64,000 nt of DNA, taken from the NCBI GenBank assembly GCA_023653785.1, contig JAMKCH010084986.1, positions 94,626 to 158,625 on the forward strand. Direction: 5' to 3'. Origin of the DNA: Ophioderma brevispina (taxonomy: Eukaryota > Echinodermata > Ophiuroidea > Amphilepidida > Ophiodermatidae). Below, in pieces: positions 1 to 11,401 of this stretch (its first letter is position 1; every line of letters starts with the position of its first letter). The notes beneath the pieces are model-generated. The model did no database searches. It worked only from the letters and a program-made list of their open reading frames with translations, and had not been told where the DNA came from. A program made the position numbers and the translations under genes.

Positions 1-584
1 TACACTGTATCCTATGGACTGTTATAATGTCCATAAATGTTAACTGCATGAAAACGGAAACGATGAATCATCTGTAACTTTGGAATTGAGCATTTTAGGT
101 GACTATTCTTAGTTATAGATGGACTAGTTTTCAAGTATACACAACAAATATATATTTCGAAATCTGAGTCAGCCTTTAAAGGGACTGTTTTCCAATACAA
201 CTTACCACTGAAACAGTGCCTCTTCTAGTGTAATATCCTGGGTTATTGTCTCAGTGCTATCGTAACGTTTGTCCTTTTTCCAAGAACCAAATTGCAGTTT
301 GAAATCCACATTAGAGTAGCTTGGGTGATTTTCAGTTGTACCCTGATGAGATGTGTATGCAGATATTATTGGGCAGCCTCAATGTTCTGACCCCCCCTCC
401 CCCCATGGGATCATCACTTGAAAGTCCATGGAAGACCTTGAAAGTAGTGGTACATTTCATCTTTGAGATACCAGTAGGGACCCAAAAGAGACAATTTCAG
501 GAATGAATTCTATTAAAAGGAGTTGTGTATATATGTTCAGAAAATGCATATTTGTAATCTACGGCAAAACACTGGAAACACAAG
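1..584. other. No gene seen
   Basis: AT-rich sequence with only short chance open frames. I see no exon with matched splice signals and no repeat shared with the rest of the window. Confidence 0.5.
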
Positions 585-2180
585 GACACGGTTATAAGTA
601 TGAAAGCCGGTGACACTTTGTAAATGTGGGCCGCCAGAATAGCTGCCACGACCACTTCGCCAATCCGTTGTGCGTGTGTGGATGTGGGTAGTGTGTGTGT
701 TTGTGTGTGTGGAAGTATTGTGTGGTCACAAATTGTTAAGTTTTTAAATGACTCAATTGAAACGGTTAACTTCAATTGGAACCAAAACTTATGTCATAGG
801 TGACACAATGGATCCCTCATGGTATGATGGTCAAAGGGTCATGTTGAAAGGTCAAAGTTCATGTAGGTCAAGTTGAAAATGGGCTAAATGTAAAATTGAT
901 CTAAATTGCAAGCTTGAAGTTTCAATGCGAAAACAAACTTTGCATAGTGCCCTATGGTATCCCTGATATGTTGATGAGATCAAAGGGTCACGGCAGGGTC
1001 AAAGGTCATGGGCGGGCCACACTTATATCTTTGAACTGATAGCGAAGGCGCGAAAGCCGAGAACCGCGAGGGAATTCTAGTTATTTTCTGTAAGATGTGA
1101 GTGAACGTAACGTTTGTGAGTGGTTCTTTGGTATTGGTGCGACGGATCAAGTAAACAATTTATCTATGGTTATCCAATCTTTGGGGCATATGTGACTCAG
1201 TCATTAAATTATAGCTTTTACAATTTATTATTCGGGTTCTGTTTTCGCATGGCAAGTGCCGCCCGGCATTTTAGTCTGGTGCATCGGCCCAAAGAACCTT
1301 GCAAAGTGACCTTACGCAAGAGTCCACACAAAATATTTTGATGGTTTAGGCAGATTGCCCCACTACTTGAATCTAAATCTCGATTTTGCCACTTTGGCAT
1401 CCTTGAGCATTTGAGATAGGGTATGGTGGTAAATTAACAGGGGTAAAATTTGTAATGCCTTTCATAATGGGTTAATAGGTGTATAGTCATGTTCATCTGG
1501 TCCTATGCTTAAAAATGTTAGCTTGCTATATCAGGACATTTACTTTTCAACACATCAAGTCTAAATGGTTCAAGGGGTATCCTGGTGTAAAACAATTTAG
1601 AATGCACAGATTCTTTTCAAATGCGGCTCAAATTCTTCATTCGTTTGATATTAATGTCAAATATAGGTTACACACTTTGTTGGACATGTGCTGGTATAAA
1701 TAAGGGGGGAAATAATGAGAAGGTCCAAAGGTCTATGGGGGTTAATCATATTAGTCTCTGTTAGATACATTAGCATGATTGACATGAGTAAGGTTTATTT
1801 TCTGTTTTAACATTCCATACGAACAATTGCAACCAATTTGAAAACAAATCGGATCGTTTGTAAATATTTAATTCCCATGATGACATGAACAAATTTTGGT
1901 CTGTAGTGTAAACACAAAAGGTTGCAGGTATAGCAAAACTATACCTTTTTTTTTAAACCTTAGGACAAGATAAACCTTCTGACATATTTCAAATCCACAT
2001 GAAACATTTACAAAATTTTACCCCTGTAAAGATTACCCCCCTTCCCTATTCTTCACAATGCTTCAATGATGCCAAGGGGCATTCATCCAGATTTGGAATC
2101 AGCAGGTATGTTGCCTAAGAAACCATCAAAACAATTTGTTGTGGACACTGCGCAAAGTCATAGGGGTCGAGCACCGGCCG
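585..2180. repeat. 1.6-kb tandem duplication, copy 1
   Basis: This segment is followed directly by a second copy. Landmarks occur in the same order in both: 'tatgaaagccggtgac' at about 600 and 2195, 'gggccgccag' at about 629 and 2224, 'gttctttggtatt' at about 1122 and 2738, 'ggttctgttttcg' at about 1235 and 2848, and 'ggaatcagcaggt' at about 2095 and 3711. The copies differ by many one-base indels as well as substitutions. It contains one member of the RGGTCA-rich repeat family (620-1080). I see no convincing gene inside. Confidence 0.85.
620..1080 (+). mobile_element. RGGTCA-rich repeat, copy 1, Helitron-like 3' end
   Basis: Member of a family also at 2225-2687, 10130-10565 and 37430-37726. 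Order of parts: 'gggccgcc' start, a GT-rich tract, 'aggtgacacaatgg', a cluster of GGTCA hexamers, then 'gcgaaagccgagaaccgcg' and a terminal CTAG followed by T. A GC-rich arm then CTAG|T resembles the CTRR end of Helitrons (known family feature); the assignment is inference because no 5' TC end is clear. Confidence 0.5.
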
Positions 2181-3801
2181 GACTGGTTATAATTATGAAA
2201 GCCGGTGACCAACTTGTTAATTGTGGGCCGCCAGCTATCGCTGGCGGACCACTTAGGCAATCCGTTGTGCGTGTGATGTCATATGTGTGTAGTGTGTTGT
2301 TTGTGTGTGTAATTATGTGTGTTCACAAGGCCCCACCTTGTTCCGTTTTTTTTCCCTTGCCCTCCCTTGCCCCGTTCCCACTTCCCTTGGCCCCCCCCGT
2401 TCTGTCCCTCCAGGTGCCCCTGGGCTCCCTCCTGTGTGCGAGGTCAAGGTCATGTGTAATCAAAGGTCTGGAGGTCAGTTGAAAAATGGCTAACATTAAA
2501 ATTGATCTAAAGTTGAAAACTTGAAGTTCAATTGGAACAAAGCTTTTGTCAATAGGTGGCACATGCTATCCCTCCTATGTTGATGAGATCAAAGGTCCCG
2601 TGCCAGGGTCAAAGGTCATGGTGCGGCCCACAGCTTATTTCTTTGAATATGCGAGCGCAAAAGCCATAACCCCCCTCGAATTTCTAGTTTATTTTCTTTT
2701 CTGTAATTTGGTGATTGTAAAGTAACGTGTGAGTGTGTTCTTTGGTATTTGGCGACTCAAGTAACACGTTTTATCTATGGTCCTTATACAATTTTGAGGT
2801 CATGATTCCTTCTATTGAAATTAGCTTTTACACTTTAAATTATTCCGGGTTCTGTTTTCGGCATGGCAAGCTGTGCCGCCCGGCCCTTTTAGTCTGGTGC
2901 TCGGCCCCAAGAAACCTTGTGCATGTGACCCCTTGCTCAGAAGTCCACACAAAATATTGTTGATGGTTTTCTAGCAGATTGACCCTACTGAATCTAAATT
3001 CTTGGATGATGGCCAATTTGCATCCTTGACATTTTGAGATAGGGTAGGGGGTAAATTTAACAGTGGTAAAATTGTAAATGCTTTATACTGGGTTAAAGGT
3101 GTATAGTCATGTTTCATCTGGTCTATGGAGTAAAAAAAAGGTATAGTTTTTCTATATCTAAGACATTTTACTTTTTTAAAAACACATAAGTCAAAATGGT
3201 TCAAGGTCATCCTGGGGTAACAATTTAGAATGCACAATCCGTTTCAAATGGGCGCAATTCTTCATTCTGTTTGATTATTAATTTCACTTATGGTTACACA
3301 CTTTGGTTGGACATATTGTGTATAAAATAAGGGGCAATACTGGGACGGTCCACAGGGTCTATGGGGGAAATCATCATTTTAGTCTCTGTTAGATACCTTA
3401 GCAAATGATTGACATGAGTAAATGTTTATTTTCTGTTTTAACAATTCCCATAAATAGCGAACAATTTGAACCAATTTGAAAGCAAATGCGGATTCGTGTA
3501 ATATTTAATTCCATTATCACCTGAACATTTTGGTCTGTAGTGTAAACACAAAAGGTTGGCAGTATAGCAACTTACCTTTTTTAACCTTAGGACAAGATAA
3601 CCACTTCTATACATATTTCAATCACTAAACATTTACACTTTAACCTGTTAATTACCCCCCTTCCCTCTCTCACAATGCTCAATGATGCCAATGGGCATCA
3701 TCCCGAATTTGGAATCAGCAGGTCAAAATGTTTCCTAGAAACCATCAAACAAATTTGTGTGGACACCTTGCGCAAAGTCAAATATGGGGTCGAGCACCGG
3801 A
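2181..3801. repeat. 1.6-kb tandem duplication, copy 2
   Basis: Second copy, colinear with copy 1 from 'ggttataattatgaaagc' to 'gtcgagcaccgg'. Copy 2 is about 25 bases longer, mostly small insertions. The open frames within (for example 2066-2482) overlap the copy junction or the repeat and show no coding character. Confidence 0.85.
2225..2687 (+). mobile_element. RGGTCA-rich repeat, copy 2
   Basis: Same family as 620-1080, carried along by the 1.6-kb duplication. It ends 'gaatttctag' followed by T. The CGCG arm seen in the other copies is degraded here to 'aagccataaccc'. Confidence 0.5.
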
Positions 3802-4249
3802 CTATTTGTTTATCTAAATTTAAAGGCCCCCGCCGGTCAGCTGTGATTGATTGTACGTGGACGTTGCACAGCACGTAGCTGTTTCCGCTATTTGAATGAG
3901 GCCGCGGGTTAATTGAACATTTCTCAGTCATGTCAGTCTAAATCTTTATTCCTACTTTGTACAATTGAAATGCTTGAACATGGAAGAATCACAAGTATGT
4001 TGAAAAGAACCACCAACATTGTTTAACCTACAACTTTGTTTCTCTTTCCTTTTTCTTTATAGAAGTGCTTAGCATTAGTACTTGTCACAGCAGTGTCCAA
4101 CAAACTAATGACATGCTCAATTAAGGCTCTTGCTAATAAACTATTACTTTATTATACACCTGTATGCACTTTCTAAACTTACCCCTATTTACCTCCCCCC
4201 TAAACTTCACCATTGCCATGTATAATTTCTGACACGCCAAATACAATAC
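3802..4249. other. No gene seen
   Basis: AT-rich sequence after the tandem duplication and before the minus-strand coding block. Nothing supportable seen. Confidence 0.4.
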
Positions 4250-4476
4250 CTGGAAAATTGGCCTCTCTCTCTGATTTCGCTGTACTGTTGGCCTTGATGC
4301 TCTCCGCCGGCTCGTTGATGGTCTTTTGTCTTTCAATGCCTTCGGTGGGCAAGTCCTGCTTCTGTTGGCCTGGAGCTCACTGATGACATTTACACCCGAA
4401 AATCCATAGGTGTTGGCGGTGATCATTCCTCTGGAGTGGGTTGAATGGGGCGGGTAGATCAGCTGTTTGAAAGTCC
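4250..4476 (-). CDS. Candidate internal exon, unknown gene
   Basis: Minus-strand block bounded by an AG acceptor ('cataataaaag' before 4476) and a CAG|GTATTG donor at 4250. One frame is open throughout but rich in Arg, Ser and Pro. A second frame looks more natural ('DFQTADLPAPFNPLQ', then 'QQKQDLPTEGIERQK' and 'NSTAKSEREANFP') but has one in-frame TGA in the middle. It lies downstream on the same strand from the coding block at 4783-5529 and may belong to the same gene. Product not recognised. The stop may be a sequencing error, a splice boundary or decay. Confidence 0.4.
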
Positions 4477-4782
4477 CTTTTATTATGACAAAACCAGATA
4501 AAACAAAAACTAATTCAAGCACACTTTTGACAAGCTGATTTGGATTCTTTATCCCACTTACTACAATCGATCCATGTGTAAAATATCATGATTTTCCATT
4601 GCGGGCAAATGTGATTTTCGTAAAAATCTAGTTTTACACCACGTCTTTCTATGGATAATAAGCATATAGAGGGCTCTATAACATCAAATCATTACCTTTG
4701 AAGGCCTATTATGGCACGCTTCACGCAATGGATTTTTCTGAATTTTGCAGAGTAGTAGCTCTTGCATATTTCCTACTTATAA

Positions 4783-5529
4783 TCAGTTGCCAAAATTGTG
4801 CGCCACTTGCTTAAATTGCTCTAAAAATAAAAGAACAATTTGCATGCTGTCGAAAGCTGTGGTGAGATGTCTCCTTGGTATAACAGCAGATGGCGAAATA
4901 TCTTCTGCCACAGCAAAATGCCGTCCTTCCTCTGCGACTTGAAGCTTGTCCCATTCCTCTGCAAATAGGGAAAGATCGCGGATGTCTTCTGAGGCTGCTG
5001 CCCCGATAGGATTGTGGGAAAGGTCCTCCCAAAAACCCCACAGGGGGCCTGGCCCCTCTTGCAGCAAAACCTTCCTGTTCCCTCTTTGGATGGTAGAGAG
5101 CTTCTATCTCCATGTCAACCTGAGCAAACATTGCCCATGGCCAACTTTTGCAGCAGGGATGGGGCTAGATGTTTGGCTGCTGCGGTTAGAACTTCGGCCC
5201 TACACATGTAGAGCTCGTCCACCCACTACAGGCTCACTACTGCAGGTGGCGTGGGGGTTAGGGTGGTGGTGGTGGTGGAGGTGTTGTTGCACCTGTGCGG
5301 TGGCTCCCGAACTCTGGAGGTTAGGATTCAGCCATTCATAACAATTGGGATTAATTGATTTGGGGTTAGAGACATTTCGGTTCATAGTTCTTGACTTTCT
5401 TGAAGTAGCAATTGTCCCATGGACAGTAGGAGCACGTGTATTTTCTCTGTGGTCATGTGACAATATGCTGTGACAAGGCCTCTTGTCATCAGTTGTGAGA
5501 AGGTAGCCTGTAAATGGTTGCCATGGCAT
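4783..5529 (-). CDS. Coding block in three or four shifted frames, unknown protein
   Basis: Protein-like stretches follow each other on the minus strand with frame changes. 5529-5200 contains 'NPNCYEWLNPNLQSSG' and a His run. 5225-5118 is 36 open codons containing 'DELYMCRAEVLTAAAKHL'. 5131 to about 5070 contains 'FAQVDMEIEALYHPKREQ'. 5067-4783 contains 'FAEEWDKLQVAEEGRHFAV' and ends in a stop after 'QVAHNFGN'. The composition of each is natural while the competing frames are not. The simplest reading is one coding region with several single-base indels, either sequencing errors or a decaying gene; short introns are the alternative. I cannot name the protein. The plus-strand frame 4946-5341 is its shadow. 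Confidence 0.45.
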
Positions 5530-5649
5530 GCTTCAGGCTGTCTATAAAAGGAGGAATAGGAAAGGGGAGGGATAATTAAGGCACCTAAATATTATTTATT
5601 TTTTATCTATACCACTAATAGAGTAGGAGCAGGATATCATAGGGGCCTT

Positions 5650-6270
5650 ATTTAAGGGAATTTTTGTTTACCTTACCTCCCACTACCGAAAAGGTTTTAC
5701 ACCTTTGTAGTTGTATGGACCCTTCTACTATGCTACAATCCCGAAAAAAATGTTGGGTCCTTTCTTTGACCGATTTAGGGAAAGGTGACCCCCTCTCCCC
5801 CAATTCATGTGCTCTCGAGTCAGTGTTGTCAACAGCTTCCCCAGGCCCACCAACTTTGATTGATGGGAGTGGGGAAGAATGTGGTAAAAGGGAAGACCGC
5901 TGCTTTCTAACGAACTATGACTACCAAAGTCCGATCTCATTTGTGAACATGGCAATGATTCAATATTTGCATCAAGTGTTCCAAAGATTTTTTTCGATGA
6001 TTGTAGGTAGGTAAAAAAACAAAACAAAGTACTCTCAATTGTGGGGATCACTTTTTTCATAGGGGCCAATTTAAGTTTACACAGGGGTCAAACTCTTCAA
6101 ATGGCCCCAATACGTTGAAATGTATCCATATTGTCCCATCTAATCATTAAGGATTTCCAAAATGTTATAGTTTGTTATCACCTACGACCATGGTTTTGGA
6201 GTTAAGTGTTAAAAATTGATAAATGGTAAAAAAGGGCAAACTCAATTTGTCGTACAGGGGTCAACATTAA
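5650..6270 (+). repeat. Left arm of large inverted repeat
   Basis: Matches the reverse complement of about 7265-7600 in two blocks. The first is 'gtttacctt...ctcccactaccgaaaagg' with 'gtagttgtatggaccc'. The second is 'aggggccaatttaagttta' followed by 'caggggtcaaactctt' and 'gttgaaatgtatcc'. An extra stretch, about 5740-6030, splits this arm. The arms face each other across about 1 kb. Confidence 0.7.
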
Positions 6271-6706
6271 ACGTTAAGAGATCCGATTATATTTTAAATA
6301 CTTGTCAAATTATTGCCTGATGTAAGAGGACTCCCAAAAAGTCTAGTTTTGATTACCGTATGTTTTAATTGTTTACTTACGGAGATAAGGGTCAAAGAAG
6401 TTCATGCCATATGGGATTGTGTTGCCTAGACCTTTTTGTCCATAACATGATAACTACTACACGCAGAATGGTACAAATTTAAACCAACACCTCTTGCATA
6501 TATTTCTGTAATCTGATTGGTTTAAAAATGAAGTCACATGATATGGGTTATTCCTACCCTTTTCCTGTTTTAATTTGAAGAAATAAACAAAACCGACTAT
6601 CCCTGTGGGATAGCACCCCCCGAACCTACTATCTCATTGCAAAAGTTACCATACTACCCCCTAACAGAATAATTATCTTTAATTTTATATTTTTGAATTA
6701 TAGAAA
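6271..6706. other. No gene seen inside the inverted repeat
   Basis: AT-rich spacer between the left arm and the coding remnant. No exon or repeat recognised. Confidence 0.4.
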
Positions 6707-6713
6707 AATACAG

Positions 6714-6924
6714 TTTGTGGAAGAGACGTGAAACTCATCCAAACACAATATCATGGCCGCCTCAAAGGGAAAGTTTTCATTCACCGCAGCGTCGGAATCG
6801 TTGCTCAACTGATGATTGGAGCTGCCACACTGATGTCACGCTGGTAACTTATGACGATCATCTAATTCCCAAAATCTACAACAAGTATAGCGCTAATACA
6901 CGAAGTAAAGTTTGGCAATTATAG
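6714..6924 (+). pseudogene. Coding remnant, possibly BTB/POZ-like N-terminus
   Basis: Two readings compete. (a) An ATG at 6753 in good context (A at -3, G at +4) opens 'MAASKGKFSFTAASESLLN' to a TGA at 6810; one base of shift then continues 'DDWSCHTDVTLVTYDDHL' to a stop at 6924. The 'DVTLV' strand followed by an acidic turn resembles the first strands of BTB/POZ domains (known family pattern), but the expected 'AHK..L' helix is absent. (b) An exon 6714-6843, after 'aaaaatacag' and before CTG|GTAACT, reads 'RLKGKVFIHRSVGIVAQLM'. It sits between the arms of the 5.65-7.6 kb inverted repeat, so it may be transposon cargo. Identity is uncertain. Confidence 0.35.
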
Positions 6925-7042
6925 TATTTGAACAATTATTTGAAAAGCACAACGGTCTCTTTGCGAATGTGGAAAAAGTTGCATGATTCGGAAATATATG
7001 CCTGAGGTGTATCAAACAATATAGACTACTCTTTATTCGGAT

Positions 7043-7167
7043 ATGGTGAGAATAACTGCCCTTGATGATCTTGAGACCGCGGGCCTACTATTTTCCCTCG
7101 CCCTTCGGTCTCGGGAATGTAGTAGGCCCTTGGTCTCAGATCATCTCGGGGCAATATTTCTCACCAT
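7043..7167. repeat. Near-perfect foldback hairpin, 125 bp
   Basis: 'ATGGTGAGAAT' at 7043 pairs with 'TCTCACCAT' ending at 7167. Inner pairs include GATGATCT/AGATCATC and GGGCCTACTA/TAGTAGGCCC. Arms are about 55 bp with a short loop. It lies in the middle of the larger inverted repeat (5650-7600). No coding content. Confidence 0.85.
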
Positions 7168-7198
7168 CTCCCTCATGAGCATTCTATATTTGTATAAT

Positions 7199-7253
7199 AT
7201 TTTTTTTATTTTTTTTATTTTTTTTATTTTTTTTATTTTTTTTATTTTTTTTA
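7199..7253. repeat. 9-bp microsatellite (T8A), about 6 copies
   Basis: A falls at 7208, 7217, 7226, 7235, 7244 and 7253, an exact 9-base period of eight T and one A. Confidence 0.97.
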
Positions 7254-7264
7254 CCAAAATTCTA

Positions 7265-7600
7265 GCAACTTTCTGATTTTGACACCCTGTACAAATAGAA
7301 TTGACCTTTTGTACCATTTGTTGCTGTTTTAACCTATAACTTCAAAACCATTGTTCTAGATTGGTACAAACTATATATTTTTGGATCCTTATGACTAGAC
7401 GGACAATATGGCATACATTTCAACTTGATTGGAGCATTTTAAAAGTTTGACCCCTGTGTAACTTAAATTCGCCCCTATTGAAAAAGTGATGCCCCACTCA
7501 TTTGATAGTTCCTACCTACCAAGCGTTGATATAGAGGTCCATACTAACTACCAAAGGTTTCAAACCTTTTCTTTAGTGAGGGGTAAACGATGTTTAACCT
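7265..7600 (-). repeat. Right arm of large inverted repeat
   Basis: Reverse complement of the arm at 5650-6270, including 'gaagttataggtt' and 'caggggtcaaac' when read on the minus strand. Confidence 0.7.
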
Positions 7601-7734
7601 GGGGTTCTAAGCTCCACCACTATACTAAAAAATAGATCTGTCTGTCAGCTATAGGTTTTATTATGCTTTGCCATATGGGGCTGACATTTTGCATGAAGGT
7701 ATGGGGGACAGTCTGGCCTTTGTTAGGGATTTGA

Positions 7735-8042
7735 GTGGACAAAAGGTCAAAGTCATATATTAGATCAATTTGCGTAGAAATGCCCTATGGCCACCAAATT
7801 TGTTCAAAAGAACTGCGGGACCTGATCCACCAGAACAAACTGTTGAGCTTAAAGGTCACACCACAGGGGAAGAATGGAACTAATAAAAAAAAGGTCGTCT
7901 GTCCGACTTCTGCATTTCGTTATTCTTGAGAAATAGGGGAGGGGGCGCTGAGTAACCCAAAAGGTCAAAGTCATCTAGAGGTAACAACTTACGTAGTAGA
8001 AATGCCCTATGACGCCAAATTTGGTCAACGGGGCCCGCCGTC
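7735..8042 (+). repeat. Partial tandem duplication, about 220-bp period
   Basis: 'aaaaggtcaaagtcat' followed by 'gtagaaatgccctatg' and 'ccaaatttg' occurs at 7740-7805 and again at about 7960-8030. The second unit is incomplete. No gene seen here; 7735-7929 is a chance open frame. Confidence 0.7.
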
Positions 8043-8829
8043 CCATTACGATTTAATTGAACATTCTCACTAAATGCTTTCCACACCTGTTAAGACTTTG
8101 TTCTTTGCTTCAAAAGGATAGTTTTGTTTTTATCATACACTGCATTTTTAGGGACTTTATTTTTTTTTTTTTGATTTGATGTGCATCTGTGATTAAAACA
8201 GAGTAAATATTACATTGCATACATGCACATTTCGCTTTAATCCTCTTACCCAACGTATGTGTTCAGTCGTCTATTCAGGCGTCCTTCTGTCAGCGAGCTA
8301 CTTAGTTTAGATGGGACGTGGACAGGTAAAAAAACAAGCACCTTTTTCTTTGGTTCCAGAGGGCTTGCTTGGAAAATGACGTTTCGTGAATCTGCTGCAT
8401 TGTAAATAACTTGTTTTTTTTCTCACTATTGGTTTGTGTCTCTGTGAGCTGTGTTAGGTTTTCTTTTCCAAGTCCTATTGATCTTGGTAGTTGCCTGCTC
8501 GCTTCATTGGTATTTTAAAATGCTTTCATTGAGAGTTCATGTTCAAGATCTATTATTGTCTTGGTAGCAGTAAGAAGCTCATGTTGTGCACATCTTATGC
8601 CTGGTGAAATTCCTGGATTCATAAAATTCAAAGATGACTGCATTTCTTGTACATCTAGGGCATCCTTTTGTTCAGCAATAACTTGATTACAGTGGGTTTG
8701 TGGCTTGGGTGACTGCTCGAGCCTGGCTTCTGATATTTTGTCAAAACGAAACAAAAACCAATTTGTAGGTGGGAAGAGGGGAATTTTAGGGGAAAAAATA
8801 AAACACTGGGAGGGAAGATGACAAAATGT
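8043..8829. other. No gene supported
   Basis: Contains a 110-codon minus-strand open frame (8515-8847) that I could not tie to splice signals or a family. Otherwise AT-rich with T homopolymers. Confidence 0.4.
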
Positions 8830-9204
8830 GATTGCAACTAATGTCATGTTGACTCAAAAATTTAGTGAAAGTATTTCAGAAGAATCTTACAGTTTATGTA
8901 AATTGTACAAAGAAAATCGGTTTCGCAAAATATCAATTCCTATATAGGACCTGATATGATGAACAGATTTAAGCACTAAATACCTACATCAACTTGTACC
9001 ACATGAAAAAAATCACTTAAATAGAAAGTATTTGAACCAAGAAGAAGCATTGACAAGTCAAACTCAAATATTTCAGTGGAATCTACAGCAAAATCTGTTT
9101 CGCAAAATATGCACCTCGATATCGGACCTGAATTTTGACGAAACCGATGTCATAAGACACTAAATAACTAAATCAACTGTACCCTCGTGCAATCATTCTT
9201 TTAG
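8830..9204 (-). repeat. About 178-bp satellite, two units, with internal stem
   Basis: 'tcggtttcgcaaaatatc' near 8913 and 'tctgtttcgcaaaatatg' near 9091 are 178 bases apart, each followed by 'ggacctga' and a 'ctaaataactacatcaactg'-like stretch. The same unit recurs in opposite orientation at 15735-16330. A TTAA MITE follows at once at 9206. Confidence 0.75.
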
Positions 9205-9205
9205 G

Positions 9206-9751
9206 TTAAAGCGGCACTGGCACATTTTCACCAAAATATGAAATTTTTCAATTGTCTCAAATGATAGTCTAGGCCAGTGGAAGAACCGAGAATATTTTAC
9301 ACATAAAAATAATTAATATACCCAAAAAACACTAGGGACATCGATATGAGGATAAAAGACATCCAGGTAATTGTTAGGCCAATTTAAGTTTTCCAGAACT
9401 TTAATCAACATAATTTGAGATTACATGGAATATTCTGGACTCCGTACTCACTGATATTAACACAAAGGTTCTATAGACTGGTCAAAACAGTGTGCTAGAT
9501 TGAGAAACATGCACAGGAGTGTGTGTTCTTGTGTTAAAAGCAGTTTTCATCGTTGCTGAATTTAACGTCGCGGCGAACGCTAAATTATAAAAGCGTTCTG
9601 TTTCCCCATAAGGGAAGCTGATTTGGTCTACTCATGTGGGTGAGTGAGGGCTTTTGTACTAACAAGCTTTATACCATGCAGAAAATATCAATTTTTGAAA
9701 AAATCTGAGCAGAGGCGCACTATTTTTCAAATGTGCGTAGTGTCTCTTTAA
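9206..9751 (+). mobile_element. TTAA-flanked MITE, family A, copy 1
   Basis: Begins TTAAAGCGGCACTGGCACAT and ends with the imperfect inverse 'gtgcgtagtgtctctttaa'. About 546 bp, no coding capacity. Two more copies lie at 35997-36523 and 40406-40890, sharing 'tcaaatgatagtctaggcca' and 'aagctgatttgg'. TTAA termini with AAAG are typical of piggyBac-type or similar non-autonomous elements (family knowledge); the superfamily is inference. Confidence 0.85.
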
Positions 9752-10129
9752 TGATTTTTCTTCCTCTTGACGGTCATGTATTGCATTCCGTTCTTTGGCA
9801 TTTAGATGTAGGATGACTTTATCTGACAGCATTCTAAAATGATGCTTTGTAGTAGATCTTGTGCAACCCATATCACATCCCCTGTTAGACCTGCGTACAC
9901 TCTAAGGACTGATGCGTTTCTTTTTCTAATTTTTAACACCAGAAGGTGTTCAACTATTTAAGTTTCCACCCACTAGCGGTGCCAAATTGTGTAAAAAACG
10001 TTTTTTTTTTTTTTTCTATGGAGTTGATGAGAGTGCGATTATTCGTGAGTGAATTACGTGTTTACACAATTTGGGCACTCGACGACCCCTCTATCTTAAA
10101 GTCATATCTTGGAAATATTTAACCATATT
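9752..10129. other. No gene seen
   Basis: AT-rich sequence with a T-run near 10000. Nothing supportable seen. Confidence 0.4.
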
Positions 10130-10565
10130 CCTTTGTGTCGCATAGCCCCAAGGCAGGAAGAAACATAGGATCACTTGTACCACTTTTGTTGATGTCGGTT
10201 GTGATGTATGTTTGGTGTGTGTTGTTTGTGAAAATGGTTAACATTTTGCCTGTAATAGCATCATACTTGATGGAATTAAACCAACTTGGGTCACAGGTGC
10301 AACATGGCATCCCATTTGTTGATGAGGTCAAAGGTCACATACCAAGGTCAAATGGGTCTCATGTGATGGTCAAGTTGTAAAATAGCCGGAAAATGTAAAA
10401 TTGACCTTCATTTGAAAAGTTAGAAGGTCAATGGAACCAAACTTGGTTTATGGAGTTTACATGAAGCCTCATTTGTTATGAGGTGAGAATGGTCAATATC
10501 AAGATCAAAGGTCATGTTAGGCGTATCTTCACTAACAGAGAAGGCAGCCGACACAAGGCGGTCGA
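10130..10565 (+). mobile_element. RGGTCA-rich repeat, diverged copy
   Basis: Shares 'gtgtgttgtttgtg', 'gttgatgaggtcaaaggtca' and 'ccaaggtcaa' with the copies at 620, 2225 and 37430. It carries an exact AGGTCAAAGGTCA (10325-10337). The 3' end here is diverged, with 'aaggcggtcgaggaccgatg' instead of the CGCG arm. Confidence 0.55.
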
Positions 10566-10624
10566 GGACCGATGTATTTTTATCACGAACTGTGTCCCAA
10601 AAAAAATGTGAAAAGTTGGGTAAA

Positions 10625-10668
10625 TTACACTTATTACAATTGATAAAGTCAGTTGTAATAAGTGGTAA
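10625..10668. repeat. Short hairpin
   Basis: TTACACTTATTACAA pairs with TTGTAATAAGTGGTAA around a 13-base loop. AT-rich; possibly the edge of an unrecognised MITE. Confidence 0.6.
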
Positions 10669-10924
10669 TACAGTATTACAATGAATTACATCAATTCAAG
10701 TTTTCAAGTGTTCAAATTGGTCACTAGTGTTAAACACGTATTTGAGCATATGTCATGTGTTCAAAGGTAACAGTTTTTGACTATGAACCGCGCTTTAAGT
10801 GAAAAAGTGTTTAAAAACAAGTGTCTGTAGCACATGTCTAGAACACTCAGTAGTAAACATTGAACACATAAGGATGCATCAAATTGTAACAGTTTTTGAA
10901 ACACTTGACAGCGTTAAATAGAAA

Positions 10925-11401
10925 GTGTTGGGAAGGGCCCCCAAAAAAAAATTTTTTATGAGACTTAGCAACATTGAAGTGATTAAGTCAAGTGTTCTAA
11001 GTGTAATTAAAACACTTCCACATGTTTTTGGACACACCGGTTATGATAAAAACACGACATTTGAACGGAAGCTAACACAGCTAATGTACCAGAGAAAGAG
11101 CCGAAGGCAATTGTCCAGAACATTCTGGGGTAAAGAATTCAAAGGTATAACGAATCATCGTCGTTTTTTGCAGGTGTATAAAAAAAAACGCAGATGGCTG
11201 TTTTGTCCATCTGATGGCGGAAACACATCCTCCATGGCCCCTTTCCAAAGCCCGTTCTCCATCAGTAACCATATGGTAGTGTTTATTCTGTGCTTTTTGA
11301 GGAAGTTGGCAGGATCTGTAATCATCTATCTCTTTTCCTACTGCTGTCATAGCCCTACAAGGATAGATGGATCTTAAATCTGTTACAGAATCGTTACTCA
11401 A
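10925..11401. other. Open frames on both strands, unresolved
   Basis: A 150-codon plus frame (10925-11377) overlaps a 106-codon minus frame (11081-11401) and a third minus frame containing 'MITDPANFLKKHRINTT' and 'MEDVFPPSDGQ'. Long homopolymer A and T runs occur inside. The third frame has the most natural composition, but none shows a recognised domain or matched splice phases. One minus-strand exon may be present. Confidence 0.25.

Noticed and set aside
4946..5341. 131-codon plus-strand frame
   Set aside because: Antisense to the more natural minus-strand coding block; its Trp run comes from GGT repeats.
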